Below, in pieces: positions 1 to 7,144 of a stretch of DNA of 25,015 nucleotides. How positions within the stretch are numbered: position 1 is the stretch's first letter; each line of letters starts with the position of its first letter. Made by a program: the position numbers and the translations under genes. The notes under the pieces were generated by a model, which searched no databases, was not told the DNA's origin, and saw nothing but the letters and a program-made list of their open reading frames with translations. Origin of the DNA: JAQGMO01 sp050954505 (GTDB taxonomy: Bacteria; Pseudomonadota; Gammaproteobacteria; Burkholderiales; Burkholderiaceae_D); assembly GCA_050954505.1 (NCBI GenBank), contig JBPBPY010000084.1, forward strand, positions 1 through 25,015, in the 5' to 3' direction.

Positions 1-734
1 GCGCCGCCAGCGGTCCAGTTGCGCATGTCTTCATACGACGACACGCTGCTCGCAACGCCGACCAGGCGTTTTTGCTGGCTGTATGCCGCAGCGACATTGA
101 ACAATTCACCTTCGTAGGCAATACCTGCTCCCTGCGTCGAGCCATTGCGGTTATGGCCGGCCTGTTCGCCGAACGCCCACTCTGCACGCGCCGTGAAATC
201 ACGATATTTGAAGCTGTACTGCAGGTCGTTATCGAGGCGGTTCAGGGTATGGAGCTGCTCACCCGGGACATTGGTAATGACGGTGCTGTTGCCTTGGGTC
301 GAGCTTGGCAAGATGCCCGGATACTTGTAGTTGAACGGGTCGTAAAGGTTGATTGTCTTGAAATTGATAGAATACTGACGGCCCAGGTCAAGCGTGCCTG
401 CCTGGCCGGTCAGGCCAACGAATGCCTGGCTGTTGAACAGCCGGGTGCTGTCGAAACTGGCGCCATTGCCCGAGTTGAAACCCGCTTCCAGCGTGAAATG
501 GGCATTGAGTCCGCCTCCGAGATCTTCGAAACCACGGAAACCCAGGCGGTTGTTGTTGTAAGTGCCGTTTGAATTAAGTTTCAGCAGGTCATTGCCGTCA
601 CGATCGACATTGGTCAGATTGCGCAGGCCACCGTCGAATGAACCGTAGATGGTGATATTGCTCTGTGCCTGCGCGACCTGGGTCAGGCCAGCAAATGCAC
701 CGAGTAAGACCAGTGCGAGGTACGATTTTTTCAT
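1..734 (-). CDS. Gram-negative porin, 5' part (cut by window edge)
   Basis: Outer membrane general diffusion porin of the Burkholderiales OmpC-like (Porin_4) type. The frame is open from ATG at 734 to the window edge, so about 244 N-terminal residues are visible and the C-terminus is missing. Residues 1-23 form a Sec signal peptide (MKKSYLALVLL...VAQA) with likely cleavage before QSNITIYG. The mature start 'ITIYGSFDGGL', 'NNRLGFRGFEDLGGGL' and 'SQAFVGLTGQAGTLDLGRQY' are typical of this family, which forms 16-stranded trimeric barrels. A GGAG ribosome site (742-745) lies 7 bases before the ATG. The upstream region carries a very stable hairpin (771-798). Family assignment is secure; substrate selectivity cannot be read. 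Confidence 0.93.
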   Translation of the reverse strand, partial: MKKSYLALVLLGAFAGLTQVAQAQSNITIYGSFDGGLRNLTNVDRDGNDLLKLNSNGTYNNNRLGFRGFEDLGGGLNAHFTLEAGFNSGNGASFDSTRLFNSQAFVGLTGQAGTLDLGRQYSINFKTINLYDPFNYKYPGILPSSTQGNSTVITNVPGEQLHTLNRLDNDLQYSFKYRDFTARAEWAFGEQAGHNRNGSTQGAGIAYEGELFNVAAAYSQQKRLVGVASSVSSYEDMRNWTAGG

Positions 735-770
735 CAAGAATCTCCAGAGGTTTGACATGCCGGATGCGTT

Positions 771-798
771 CGGCGGCATGCACCACTGCATGCCGCCG
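771..798 (-). promoter_or_regulatory. 12-bp perfect hairpin in porin 5' leader
   Basis: CGGCGGCATGCA (771-782) and TGCATGCCGCCG (787-798) pair perfectly around a CCAC tetraloop, 36 bases upstream of the porin ATG. No T-run follows on either strand, so it does not look like an intrinsic terminator. If transcribed it would be a stable element in the porin mRNA leader. Function is inferred only. Confidence 0.55.
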
Positions 799-808
799 AG
801 CGCCATCA

Positions 809-821
809 GATCACCGTGATC
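809..821. promoter_or_regulatory. operator-like palindrome upstream of porin
   Basis: GATCACCGTGATC is a perfect inverted repeat (GATCAC-C-GTGATC) just upstream of the leader hairpin, in the porin-coq7 intergenic region. Its size and symmetry suit a dimeric regulator site. No regulator can be named. Confidence 0.3.
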
Positions 822-976
822 GGTTGCCTGGACTTGTTCTGGCAACTGCTCAATGGGACTTGCTCAGTGAAACGTTTCCGGTAACTGTTAGGGTGTTTCT
901 GCCATTGCATCGAAACCGTTTGGTCAGGAAGCTGGTAGTGATTTCACCAAATAAGCGCCGTCAGGGCAAAGATAAT

Positions 977-1005
977 TTGGCTTATGGTCGGTTTTGTCGT
1001 ATAAC
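977..1005 (+). promoter_or_regulatory. sigma70 promoter of coq7
   Basis: TTGGCT (977-982), a 17-base spacer and TATAAC (1000-1005) predict a start near 1012, about 55 bases before the coq7 ATG. Confidence 0.5.
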
Positions 1006-1067
1006 TTTTAGTATCAATGCAACGTAACCACTGGTTTCGTTGCGCCCGGATAATTAAAGGCAGCACC

Positions 1068-1691
1068 ATGTTTGTGGATGAACTGATCAGTGGATTTGAC
1101 AAGGCGCTGCGTGTTGTTTCGGGTGTGGCAACGGCAACACGAAAAAATCCGGCGATCGAAGCGGACTTTGTGGAGCTTGACGCGAAAGAAAAATCACATA
1201 GTGCCGGCCTGATGCGTGTCAATCATGTGGGCGAAGTGTGCGCCCAGGCCCTGTATCAGGCGCAGGGGCAGTTTGCCCGCAGCAGCGCTACCCGGCATCA
1301 GTTTGCCGAGGCGGCACGCGAGGAAGAAGATCATCTGGCCTGGACCGCCCAGCGCCTGGCTGAACTGGGTTCACGCGCCAGCCTGCTCAATCCGCTCTGG
1401 TACGCCGGCGCCTATGTGATGGGTGCTGCTGCGGCGCGGCTGGGCGATGCAACCAGCCTGGGCTTTGTCGTGGAAACCGAGAAACAGGTGGAAGCGCATC
1501 TGGCCCACCATCTGAACGCAATGCCGGCGCGCGACGGCAAATCACGGGCAGTCGTGGAGCAAATGCGCGCGGACGAAATCGCGCACGGCAACGCTGCCCA
1601 GGCACTTGGCGCCACGCCATTGCCGGCGCCGGTTCGCAGCATCATGCGGGCCATGGCAAAGGTCATGACCACGACTGCCTACTATCTCTGA
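1068..1691 (+). CDS. coq7: Coq7-type demethoxyubiquinone hydroxylase
   Basis: Di-iron hydroxylase that adds the last ring hydroxyl in ubiquinone synthesis, acting at the inner membrane. The ATG at 1068 gives 207 residues starting MFVDELISGFDKALR. An in-frame extension of 17 codons upstream reads unlike the family and overlaps the region just after the predicted transcription start. The ferritin-like ligand pattern is visible: E56 in 'VNHVGEVCAQ', E86-x-x-H89 in 'REEEDHLAW', E138 in 'ETEKQVEAH', and E170-x-x-H173 in 'DEIAHG'. The hydrophobic segment around 105-125 fits membrane association. Beta-proteobacteria often use Coq7 where enterics use UbiF. It is a single gene between the porin and a convergent OsmC-family gene. 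Confidence 0.95.
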   Translation: MFVDELISGFDKALRVVSGVATATRKNPAIEADFVELDAKEKSHSAGLMRVNHVGEVCAQALYQAQGQFARSSATRHQFAEAAREEEDHLAWTAQRLAELGSRASLLNPLWYAGAYVMGAAAARLGDATSLGFVVETEKQVEAHLAHHLNAMPARDGKSRAVVEQMRADEIAHGNAAQALGATPLPAPVRSIMRAMAKVMTTTAYYL

Positions 1692-1810
1692 ACCGGCAGC
1701 AAGGTTTCAGGCAGCGCGGCGCGGCGCCGCATGCCCATCCTGGGCGTGATCATCGATATGGCACGAAGGAGGTCGGAGGGAAATCCGGCGCGTGCCGATG
1801 GTCATGAAGA

Positions 1811-2263
1811 TCAAGCCGCAGCAGATGTTTGCGCGTCGGCACCATCGTCGATGATTTCATAACTGTGCGTAATCGTTGCTGTCTTTTCCAGCAGGATGGA
1901 GGCCGAGCAATATTTCTCATGCGAGAGCTTGATGGCACGCTCCACCAGGTTGGGCTTGAGCTTGCGGCCGGTGACAGTGAAGTGAAAATGGATGGTGGTG
2001 AATACCTTGGGATCCTTTTCGGCCCGTTCCGACTTGAGCGTGACATCGCAGCCACGGATGTCCTGGCCGCTTTTTCGCAGGATCAGCACCACGTCATAGG
2101 CGGTACAGCCGCCGGTACCAGCCAGCACCACTTCCATCGGCCGTGGCGCCAGGTTGCGGCCGCCGCCATCGGGAGCGCCATCCATGGCCAGGACATGGCC
2201 GGAGCCGGTTTCAGCCAAAAATGTCATGCCGGACAAGCCGGTCCAGCGTACTGTGCATTCCAT
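1811..2263 (-). CDS. OsmC/YhfA-family redox protein
   Basis: Small OsmC-superfamily protein of 150 residues, related to organic hydroperoxide reductases and the YhfA group. The two conserved cysteines are C53 in 'GTGGCTAYDVVLIL' and C119 in 'SHEKYCSASILL', the usual peroxidatic/resolving arrangement. I chose ATG 2263 (MECTVRWTGL...) because family similarity starts there and GAG lies 7 bases upstream. A longer frame back to 2467 would run through the divergent promoter and read as noise. The Ala-rich C-terminal tail is unremarkable. The exact substrate (peroxide or other thiol chemistry) is not determinable. It converges with coq7 and diverges from rplM. Confidence 0.9.
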   Translation of the reverse strand: MECTVRWTGLSGMTFLAETGSGHVLAMDGAPDGGGRNLAPRPMEVVLAGTGGCTAYDVVLILRKSGQDIRGCDVTLKSERAEKDPKVFTTIHFHFTVTGRKLKPNLVERAIKLSHEKYCSASILLEKTATITHSYEIIDDGADAQTSAAA

Positions 2264-2292
2264 GGAATATCTCGATAGGGGAGGGGAACGAT

Positions 2293-2298
2293 ATTGTA
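2293..2298 (-). promoter_or_regulatory. candidate -10 box of the OsmC-family gene
   Basis: TACAAT on the minus strand, 30 bases upstream of the ATG at 2263. The -35 region is weak, so this is tentative. Confidence 0.35.
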
Positions 2299-2338
2299 GC
2301 CTTATCCCCGGATCCGGCATGACACACAACGCTATTTG

Positions 2339-2368
2339 TTGACTGGGAGGAAGTGAACTGGTTATACT
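2339..2368 (+). promoter_or_regulatory. strong sigma70 promoter of rplM-rpsI
   Basis: TTGACT (2339-2344), an 18-base spacer and TATACT (2363-2368) make one of the best promoter matches in the window. The predicted start near 2375 leaves a leader of about 125 bases before rplM. Confidence 0.7.
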
Positions 2369-2420
2369 CTCAGGTTCTCCCATTTCATCGGGGGGAAATA
2401 AGGCAGAGTCTGCGGACCCT

Positions 2421-2451
2421 GCGGCTGCTTCAGGATTGGCGAAGCAGCCGC
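2421..2451 (+). promoter_or_regulatory. leader hairpin upstream of rplM
   Basis: GCGGCTGCTTC (2421-2431) pairs perfectly with GAAGCAGCCGC (2441-2451) around a 9-base loop, midway between the predicted transcription start and the rplM ATG. No T-run follows, so it is not a simple terminator. In E. coli the L13 protein represses its own operon through the rplM leader (established). Whether this hairpin serves the same end is inference. Confidence 0.5.
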
Positions 2452-2500
2452 ACCGTGGAACCACCATTCAAAATGCAGTTCATTCATTCAGGAAGTCATC

Positions 2501-2932
2501 ATGCAAAAAACCTTCTCCGCTAAAGACCATGAGGTCGAGCGCGAATGGTTCGTGATTGACGCGACGGACAAAGTCCTCGGACGTGTTGCCAGCGAAGTGG
2601 CACTCCGGTTGCGCGGCAAGCACAAACCAATCTTCACCCCGCACGTCGATACCGGTGATTTCATCATCGTCGTCAACGCGGGCAAACTGCGCGTGACCGG
2701 CACCAAGGCCACCGAAAAAACGTACTATCGCCACACTGGTTATCCAGGCGGCATCTACGAGACCAATTTCCTGAAAATGCAACAGCGTTTTCCAGGCCGC
2801 GCGCTGGAAAAGGCCGTCAAGGGCATGCTGCCCAAGGGTCCGCTGGGCTATGCAATGATCAAGAAGCTCAAGGTCTATGCTGAAGCGACGCATCCGCACG
2901 CTGCGCAACAACCCAAAGCACTTGAATTCTAA
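2501..2932 (+). CDS. rplM: 50S ribosomal protein L13
   Basis: Large-subunit protein L13, 143 residues against about 142 in E. coli. Recognisable blocks are 'WFVIDATDKVLGRVAS', 'GDFIIVVNAGKLRVTG', 'YYRHTGYPGGI' and 'KGMLPKGPLGYAMIKKLKVY'. An AGGAAG ribosome site lies a few bases before the ATG. It is first in the rplM-rpsI operon; rpsI starts 9 bases after its stop codon. The leader has a strong promoter and a hairpin that may mediate autoregulation. Confidence 0.98.
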   Translation: MQKTFSAKDHEVEREWFVIDATDKVLGRVASEVALRLRGKHKPIFTPHVDTGDFIIVVNAGKLRVTGTKATEKTYYRHTGYPGGIYETNFLKMQQRFPGRALEKAVKGMLPKGPLGYAMIKKLKVYAEATHPHAAQQPKALEF

Positions 2933-2941
2933 GGAATAGAC

Positions 2942-3334
2942 ATGATCGGTAACTACAACTACGGCACCGGACGTCGCAAGAGTGCAGTGGCTCGCGTCTT
3001 CATCAAGACCGGCTCAGGCCAGATCGTCGTCAACGGCAAGCCAGCGAATGAATATTTTTCGCGCGAAACCGGTTTGATGGTCATACGCCAACCGCTGGAA
3101 TTGACCAACAATGTCGAAACCTTCGACATCATGGTCAACGTCAACGGCGGCGGTGAATCGGGCCAGGCTGGTGCGGTTCGCCACGGGATCACCCGTGCCC
3201 TGATCGACTACGATGCAGCGTTGAAGCCGGAACTGGCCAAGGCCGGTTTCGTCACCCGCGATGCACGCGAAGTGGAACGCAAAAAGGTCGGTCTGCGCAA
3301 AGCACGCCGCGCCAAACAGTTCTCCAAGCGTTAA
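2942..3334 (+). CDS. rpsI: 30S ribosomal protein S9
   Basis: Small-subunit protein S9, 130 residues, the normal length. 'YGTGRRKSAVARVF' at the N-terminus and the basic C-terminal tail 'RKKVGLRKARRAKQFSKR', which reaches the P-site tRNA in known ribosomes, are both present. The short spacing to rplM, with AAGGA in the gap, shows co-transcription. A strong terminator follows 29 bases after the stop codon. Confidence 0.98.
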   Translation: MIGNYNYGTGRRKSAVARVFIKTGSGQIVVNGKPANEYFSRETGLMVIRQPLELTNNVETFDIMVNVNGGGESGQAGAVRHGITRALIDYDAALKPELAKAGFVTRDAREVERKKVGLRKARRAKQFSKR

Positions 3335-3363
3335 TCCGCGTACACGATACGTCAGCTGTATCG

Positions 3364-3399
3364 AAAAAACCGCCGGGTTCGCGCCCGGCGGTTTTTTTT
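3364..3399 (+). terminator. rho-independent terminator of rplM-rpsI
   Basis: CCGCCGGG (3370-3377) pairs with CCCGGCGG (3384-3391) around TTCGCG, followed by eight T (3392-3399). A run of six A before the stem extends the pairing and could make it work in both directions. Confidence 0.93.
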
Positions 3400-3403
3400 C
3401 ATT

Positions 3404-3409
3404 TAAAAT
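3404..3409 (+). promoter_or_regulatory. candidate -10 box of argC
   Basis: TAAAAT followed by CGC, the same pattern as before dusB, located just after the rpsI terminator and about 30 bases before the argC ATG. The -35 position falls inside the terminator stem and matches poorly. Confidence 0.4.
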
Positions 3410-3440
3410 CGCTTGACTAATTTGTTAAGGAATCGACATC

Positions 3441-4484
3441 ATGATCAAAGTGGGCATCGTCGGCGGCACAGGCTATACCGGTGTAGAGTTGTTGCGCATT
3501 CTCACGACCCACCCAGAAGTGAAATTGACGTCGATTACCTCGCGCAAGGAAGATGGCCTGCCGGTGGCCGACATGTATCCGTCGCTGCGTGGTCGTGTGA
3601 AGCTGGCTTTTTCAGCACCGGAAAAAGCCAGGCTGGAAGAGTGTGATGTGGTGTTCTTCGCCACCCCGCACGGCGTGGCCATGGCGCAGGCGCCGGCGTT
3701 GCTGGCAGCAGGGGTAAAAGTGCTTGATCTTGCTGCAGATTTTCGCATCAAGGACACTGCCGAGTTCGAGAAATGGTATGGCATGCCGCATTCCTGCCCG
3801 GAGTTGCTGGCCGAAGCTGTGTATGGCTTGCCTGAAGTCAACCGCGAAGCCATCAAGACGGCGCGCCTGATCGGTTTGCCTGGCTGCTACCCAACCACCA
3901 TGCAGCTGGGTTTTGCGCCGCTGCTGGCACAGGGTCATGCGCTGGTCAATGAAACCGCCTTGATTGCCGATTGCAAGTCCGGCGTTTCCGGTGCCGGCCG
4001 CAAGGCCGAAGTCGCCACGCTGATGTCGGAAGCCTCGGACAATTTCAAGGCCTATGGGGTCAAGGGACATCGGCATCTGCCGGAAACCACCCAGGGTCTG
4101 GAAGCCATCTCGGGCCGCAAGATCGGCCTGACCTTCGTCCCGCATCTGGTGCCGATGATCCGTGGCATTCATTCCACGCTATATGCGACCATTTTGCCTG
4201 AAGCGCGGGATGTGGATTTCCAGGCGCTGTATGAAAACCACTTCAAGGATGATGCTTTCGTCGATGTCATGCCGGCTGGCAGTCATCCGGAAACCCGCTC
4301 GGTGCGCGCCTCGAATGTCTTGCGGATTGCCGTGCATCGTCCGGGCAATGGCGATTTGCTGGTGATCCTGGTGGTGGAAGACAATCTGGTCAAGGGTTCA
4401 TCGGGGCAGGGCGTGCAGTGCATGAACCTGATGTTCGGCCTGGAAGAAAATACCGGCTTGAACCATGTTCCGGTAATGCCTTGA
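3441..4484 (+). CDS. argC: N-acetyl-gamma-glutamyl-phosphate reductase
   Basis: Third step of arginine synthesis: NADPH-dependent reduction of N-acetylglutamyl phosphate to the semialdehyde, cytosolic. It has 347 residues, usual for the type 1 family. The Rossmann motif GGTGYTG is at residues 8-14. The catalytic cysteine is C149 in 'GLPGCYPTTMQLG', and the conserved 'GVKGHRHLPE' supplies the active-site histidine. An AAGGA site lies 10 bases upstream of the ATG. It stands alone between the rpsI terminator and the erpA promoter region, as in other Burkholderiales. Confidence 0.97.
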   Translation: MIKVGIVGGTGYTGVELLRILTTHPEVKLTSITSRKEDGLPVADMYPSLRGRVKLAFSAPEKARLEECDVVFFATPHGVAMAQAPALLAAGVKVLDLAADFRIKDTAEFEKWYGMPHSCPELLAEAVYGLPEVNREAIKTARLIGLPGCYPTTMQLGFAPLLAQGHALVNETALIADCKSGVSGAGRKAEVATLMSEASDNFKAYGVKGHRHLPETTQGLEAISGRKIGLTFVPHLVPMIRGIHSTLYATILPEARDVDFQALYENHFKDDAFVDVMPAGSHPETRSVRASNVLRIAVHRPGNGDLLVILVVEDNLVKGSSGQGVQCMNLMFGLEENTGLNHVPVMP

Positions 4485-4656
4485 ACTTTTGCATGCAGCG
4501 TGATGCAGCAAGCGCAACGCAAACAACGGCGTCGCGTTTCACTGGTTCAGCCACGCTGGCGCCTCGCGGTTGTGCATCGTGCCGGTGTTGTCAGTAATTG
4601 CGCAAAATGTGCTGAAAACGACGATGGGCGCGAGCTGATGCACGTGGTAAATTTTA

Positions 4657-4676
4657 AAGGACTATAATGGGTCCTT
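4657..4676 (+). promoter_or_regulatory. erpA promoter with inverted repeat across the -10
   Basis: TATAAT (4663-4668) is a consensus -10. It sits inside a perfect inverted repeat, AAGGAC (4657-4662) and GTCCTT (4671-4676), with an 8-base gap. The -35 is poor. A protein bound here would cover the -10, so this looks like an operator; an Fe-S-responsive regulator such as IscR is a guess from the function of erpA. Confidence 0.45.
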
Positions 4677-4707
4677 GTTCGCATGTTCGATCCAGCCGGA
4701 GTTCCAA

Positions 4708-5073
4708 ATGAATGCCATCGCCGAAATGCCTGTTGCAGAAATGCCAGCCCCCATCGTCTTTACCGATAGCGCCGCCTCCAAGGTTGCGCAGTTGATCGAT
4801 GAAGAGGGCAATCCAGACTTGAAACTACGCGTCTTTGTGCAAGGCGGCGGATGTTCGGGTTTTCAATACGGCTTTACCTTTGATGAAATCGTCAATGAAG
4901 ATGACACCACCATGAGCAAGAATGGTGTGCAGCTGTTGATCGACTCGATGAGCTACCAGTATCTGGTTGGCGCCGAAATCGACTACAAGGATGATCTTGA
5001 AGGTGCGCAGTTCGTGATCAAGAATCCCAATGCCACCACGACCTGCGGTTGCGGTTCTTCCTTCTCGGCTTGA
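4708..5073 (+). CDS. erpA: iron-sulfur cluster insertion protein ErpA
   Basis: A-type Fe-S carrier that delivers clusters to target proteins such as those of isoprenoid synthesis and respiration. It has 121 residues. The three cluster cysteines are C49 in 'GGGCSGFQYGF' and C113/C115 in 'TTCGCGSSFS', the A-type signature. ATG 4708 is preferred because GGAG lies 6 bases upstream; an upstream in-frame ATG at 4684 lies only about 16 bases after the -10 box and has no ribosome site. The 18-residue N-terminal extension rich in Met, Ala and Pro is common in beta-proteobacterial ErpA. Confidence 0.96.
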   Translation: MNAIAEMPVAEMPAPIVFTDSAASKVAQLIDEEGNPDLKLRVFVQGGGCSGFQYGFTFDEIVNEDDTTMSKNGVQLLIDSMSYQYLVGAEIDYKDDLEGAQFVIKNPNATTTCGCGSSFSA

Positions 5074-5228
5074 GTCAAGATTGCCTCGGCGATGTCAGGC
5101 TCGAGGCAAGACCGAGACTGTTTGGTGGCACCGCAATCGCGCTGACCTCGCAGTGCATGAGCGTGCATCAGCGCAACAAGATGGTTTCAGGAAATTACTG
5201 GAACCGTAGCTGAAGTGGCAACGAGTTT

Positions 5229-5258
5229 AAAAAAGCGCAGACTGGTCTGCGCTTTTTT
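5229..5258. terminator. bidirectional terminator between erpA and anmK
   Basis: GCGCAGA (5235-5241) and TCTGCGC (5246-5252) pair around CTGG, flanked by six A on the left and six T on the right. The symmetry serves both convergent genes. Confidence 0.92.
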
Positions 5259-5341
5259 GTTGGCCGCTCGCTCGCTCAGTCATCATTGCCACCAGGCAGA
5301 CGCCACTTGAATCACCAGCGATCGCGAGGTGTCGATGAACT

Positions 5342-6538
5342 TCACGCCGGATACAAAGCCCCAAGCAAACGCTGTCCGCGCGCACCGGTGACATCGGGCA
5401 GGTTGCCAGGCTGGCGTGTGCAAAAGCGCTGTGCCAGCCAGGCAAAGGCCAGTGCCTCGACATGGTTCGGTGCCACGCCCAATGCAGCGGTGGAATCGAC
5501 ACGTGCTGTCGACCCGATGGTGGCCAACGACAATTGCAGCAATCGCATCAATTCCTTGTTTTGGGCGCCGCCTCCGCAGGCATACACTGCCACGGCATCA
5601 GCCGCGCAGCCATGGATGGCCTCGGCGATCGTGCTGGCGCTGAATGCCGCCAGCGTGGCCTGCACGTCGACGGCCGCGAGGTGTTCGAAACCCTTGAGCC
5701 TGGCGTCGAGCCAGTCGGCATTGAACAAATCGCGCCCGGTGCTTTTTGGCGCCGGCAGGCGAAAATAGGCTTCGCTGCGCAAATGTTCAAGCAGGCCCGC
5801 ATCGGCCTTGCCATTGGCGGCCCAGACACCGTCGGTGTCATAGTCGCAATCGTGATGGCGGGCGATCCAGCCATCCATCAAGACATTTGCCGGACCGGTA
5901 TCAAAACCGCGCACCTGATCTTCCAGCAGGGTAATGTTGGCAATGCCCCCCAGGTTCAGCACCACACGCATGTCCTTGTCCGCCCCGAACAGCCAGTGAT
6001 GGAAGGCCGGCACCAGTGGCGCGCCCTGGCCGCCGGCAGCAATGTCGCGGCTGCGCAAATCGGCAACCACATCGATGCCGCTCAACTCGGCCAGCAATGC
6101 CGGATTATTGGTCTGGCGCGTATACCCCAATACCGGCACATGGCGTATGGTCTGCCCATGCACGCCAATCGCCCGCACCGCAGTTGACGGCAGGCCCGCT
6201 TTTTCCAGCAGGCGCGCTACGCACTGCGCATACAGCTGCACCAATGCATTGGCAGCCAGTGCTTCACGTTCGATTTCATTGAACCCCGGCTGTTGCAGCG
6301 CCAGCAGGTCACGGCGCAGTTCGGCAGGGAAGGCAATGAACGAGGTTGCCAGCGTCTGCATCACACCGGGCGCACTGGCGTGGCTGCCATCACTGGCAGC
6401 ACCAGCATCGGCAAACGATGCCAGCGCACCATCGACACCATCGAGGCTGGTACCTGACATCAGCCCGATGTACAGAGCGCGGTTTGGGGTGGCCGGGGTG
6501 CTGCGTTGCTGGGAATCGTTGGCAGAATTATGCGGCAT
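5342..6538 (-). CDS. anmK: anhydro-N-acetylmuramic acid kinase
   Basis: Phosphorylates and opens 1,6-anhydro-MurNAc released during peptidoglycan turnover, giving MurNAc-6-phosphate; cytosolic cell wall recycling. ATG 6538 gives 398 residues (E. coli AnmK is 369), the excess being an N-terminal extension of about 20 residues. Motifs: 'GLMSGTSLDGVD' at residues 25-36 (phosphate binding), 'GVHGQTIRH', 'NLGGIANIT', 'GFDTGPANVLMD' and 'VYACGGGAQN'. No strong ribosome site precedes 6538; an in-frame TTG at 6634 is possible but its extra 32 residues do not resemble the family. In related genomes the M23 peptidase gene usually follows on the same strand; here about 2.4 kb of extra DNA intervenes. 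Confidence 0.95.
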   Translation of the reverse strand: MPHNSANDSQQRSTPATPNRALYIGLMSGTSLDGVDGALASFADAGAASDGSHASAPGVMQTLATSFIAFPAELRRDLLALQQPGFNEIEREALAANALVQLYAQCVARLLEKAGLPSTAVRAIGVHGQTIRHVPVLGYTRQTNNPALLAELSGIDVVADLRSRDIAAGGQGAPLVPAFHHWLFGADKDMRVVLNLGGIANITLLEDQVRGFDTGPANVLMDGWIARHHDCDYDTDGVWAANGKADAGLLEHLRSEAYFRLPAPKSTGRDLFNADWLDARLKGFEHLAAVDVQATLAAFSASTIAEAIHGCAADAVAVYACGGGAQNKELMRLLQLSLATIGSTARVDSTAALGVAPNHVEALAFAWLAQRFCTRQPGNLPDVTGARGQRLLGALYPA

Positions 6539-6709
6539 GGTCGGAACAAAGCGGTGAAGTGGAACGGCACGAATGCAGTGCGCTGCAGCCAATTGCAGGA
6601 CAATGCAGAAACGGTGTTTGCTGAAAACGGTCAAGCACCATCATAGCATTGCGTTCAATTGCATCAATCGGCAAGCAAGTCATTTCTTGAGGATATACGA
6701 CCACAACTT

Positions 6710-7140
6710 TTCAATGGCAAGCCTGGCCACACCTTCCCCAGCTTCGAGGCCGATCGTTTCGGCATCTCGAACTGGCGCGGCAAGTCCAACAAGACCAGTG
6801 GCAAGCTGATGCTCGACAAGCAAGCCAGAACCGGTAGCGTCGACATCACTATCGACATGGCCTTGGCCGACTTCGGCTTCCCGGCCATGAACAAGGCGGC
6901 CGCCTCGGGAGAACAGTTCGACATGAAGAAGTATTCGAAGGCGGCCTGCAAGAGCACCGCGTTCAAGTTCGAGGACGACAGGCTGGTCGCCGTGGAAGGC
7001 GATTTCACGCTGCGCGGTGTGACCAGGCCGCTGACCCTGACGGTCAGCAAGTTTGGCTGCGTGCCCGACAGGAAACCAAGCGCCAGCGTTGCGGCGCCGA
7101 CGCCAGCGCCGAATTCAACCGCGGTGATTTCGGGCTCGGG
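6710..7140 (+). pseudogene. YceI-family gene remnant, truncated and frameshifted
   Basis: YceI proteins are small periplasmic lipocalin-like isoprenoid-binding proteins. Similarity begins abruptly around residues 'KPGHTFPSFEADRFG', with no signal peptide or start codon before it, and continues through 'GSVDITIDM' and 'VEGDFTLRGVTRPLTL'. After 'FGCVPDRK' (about 7060-7077) it jumps to the next frame, where 'KRQRCGADASAEFNRGDFG' (from 7078) restores the family pattern. The change is best explained by one missing base. Similarity ends near 7140, before the usual C-terminal strand, and the stop of the antisense gene follows at 7145. Three separate lesions make it a decayed fragment. Confidence 0.8.
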
Positions 7141-7144
7141 ATGC

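Larger units (their letters stand above)
735..1067. other. porin/coq7 divergent intergenic region
   Basis: This 333-base stretch has no convincing gene. It holds the porin leader hairpin, an adjacent palindrome, a further weak pairing (GTTGCC...GGCAAC, about 822-846), and the coq7 promoter at 977-1005. I could not find a good -35/-10 pair for the porin. Confidence 0.6.

Noticed and set aside
1708..1745. GC-rich inverted repeats after coq7 considered as a terminator
   Set aside because: The stems are short (GCGGCGCCGC; GCCCA/TGGGC) and no T-run follows.
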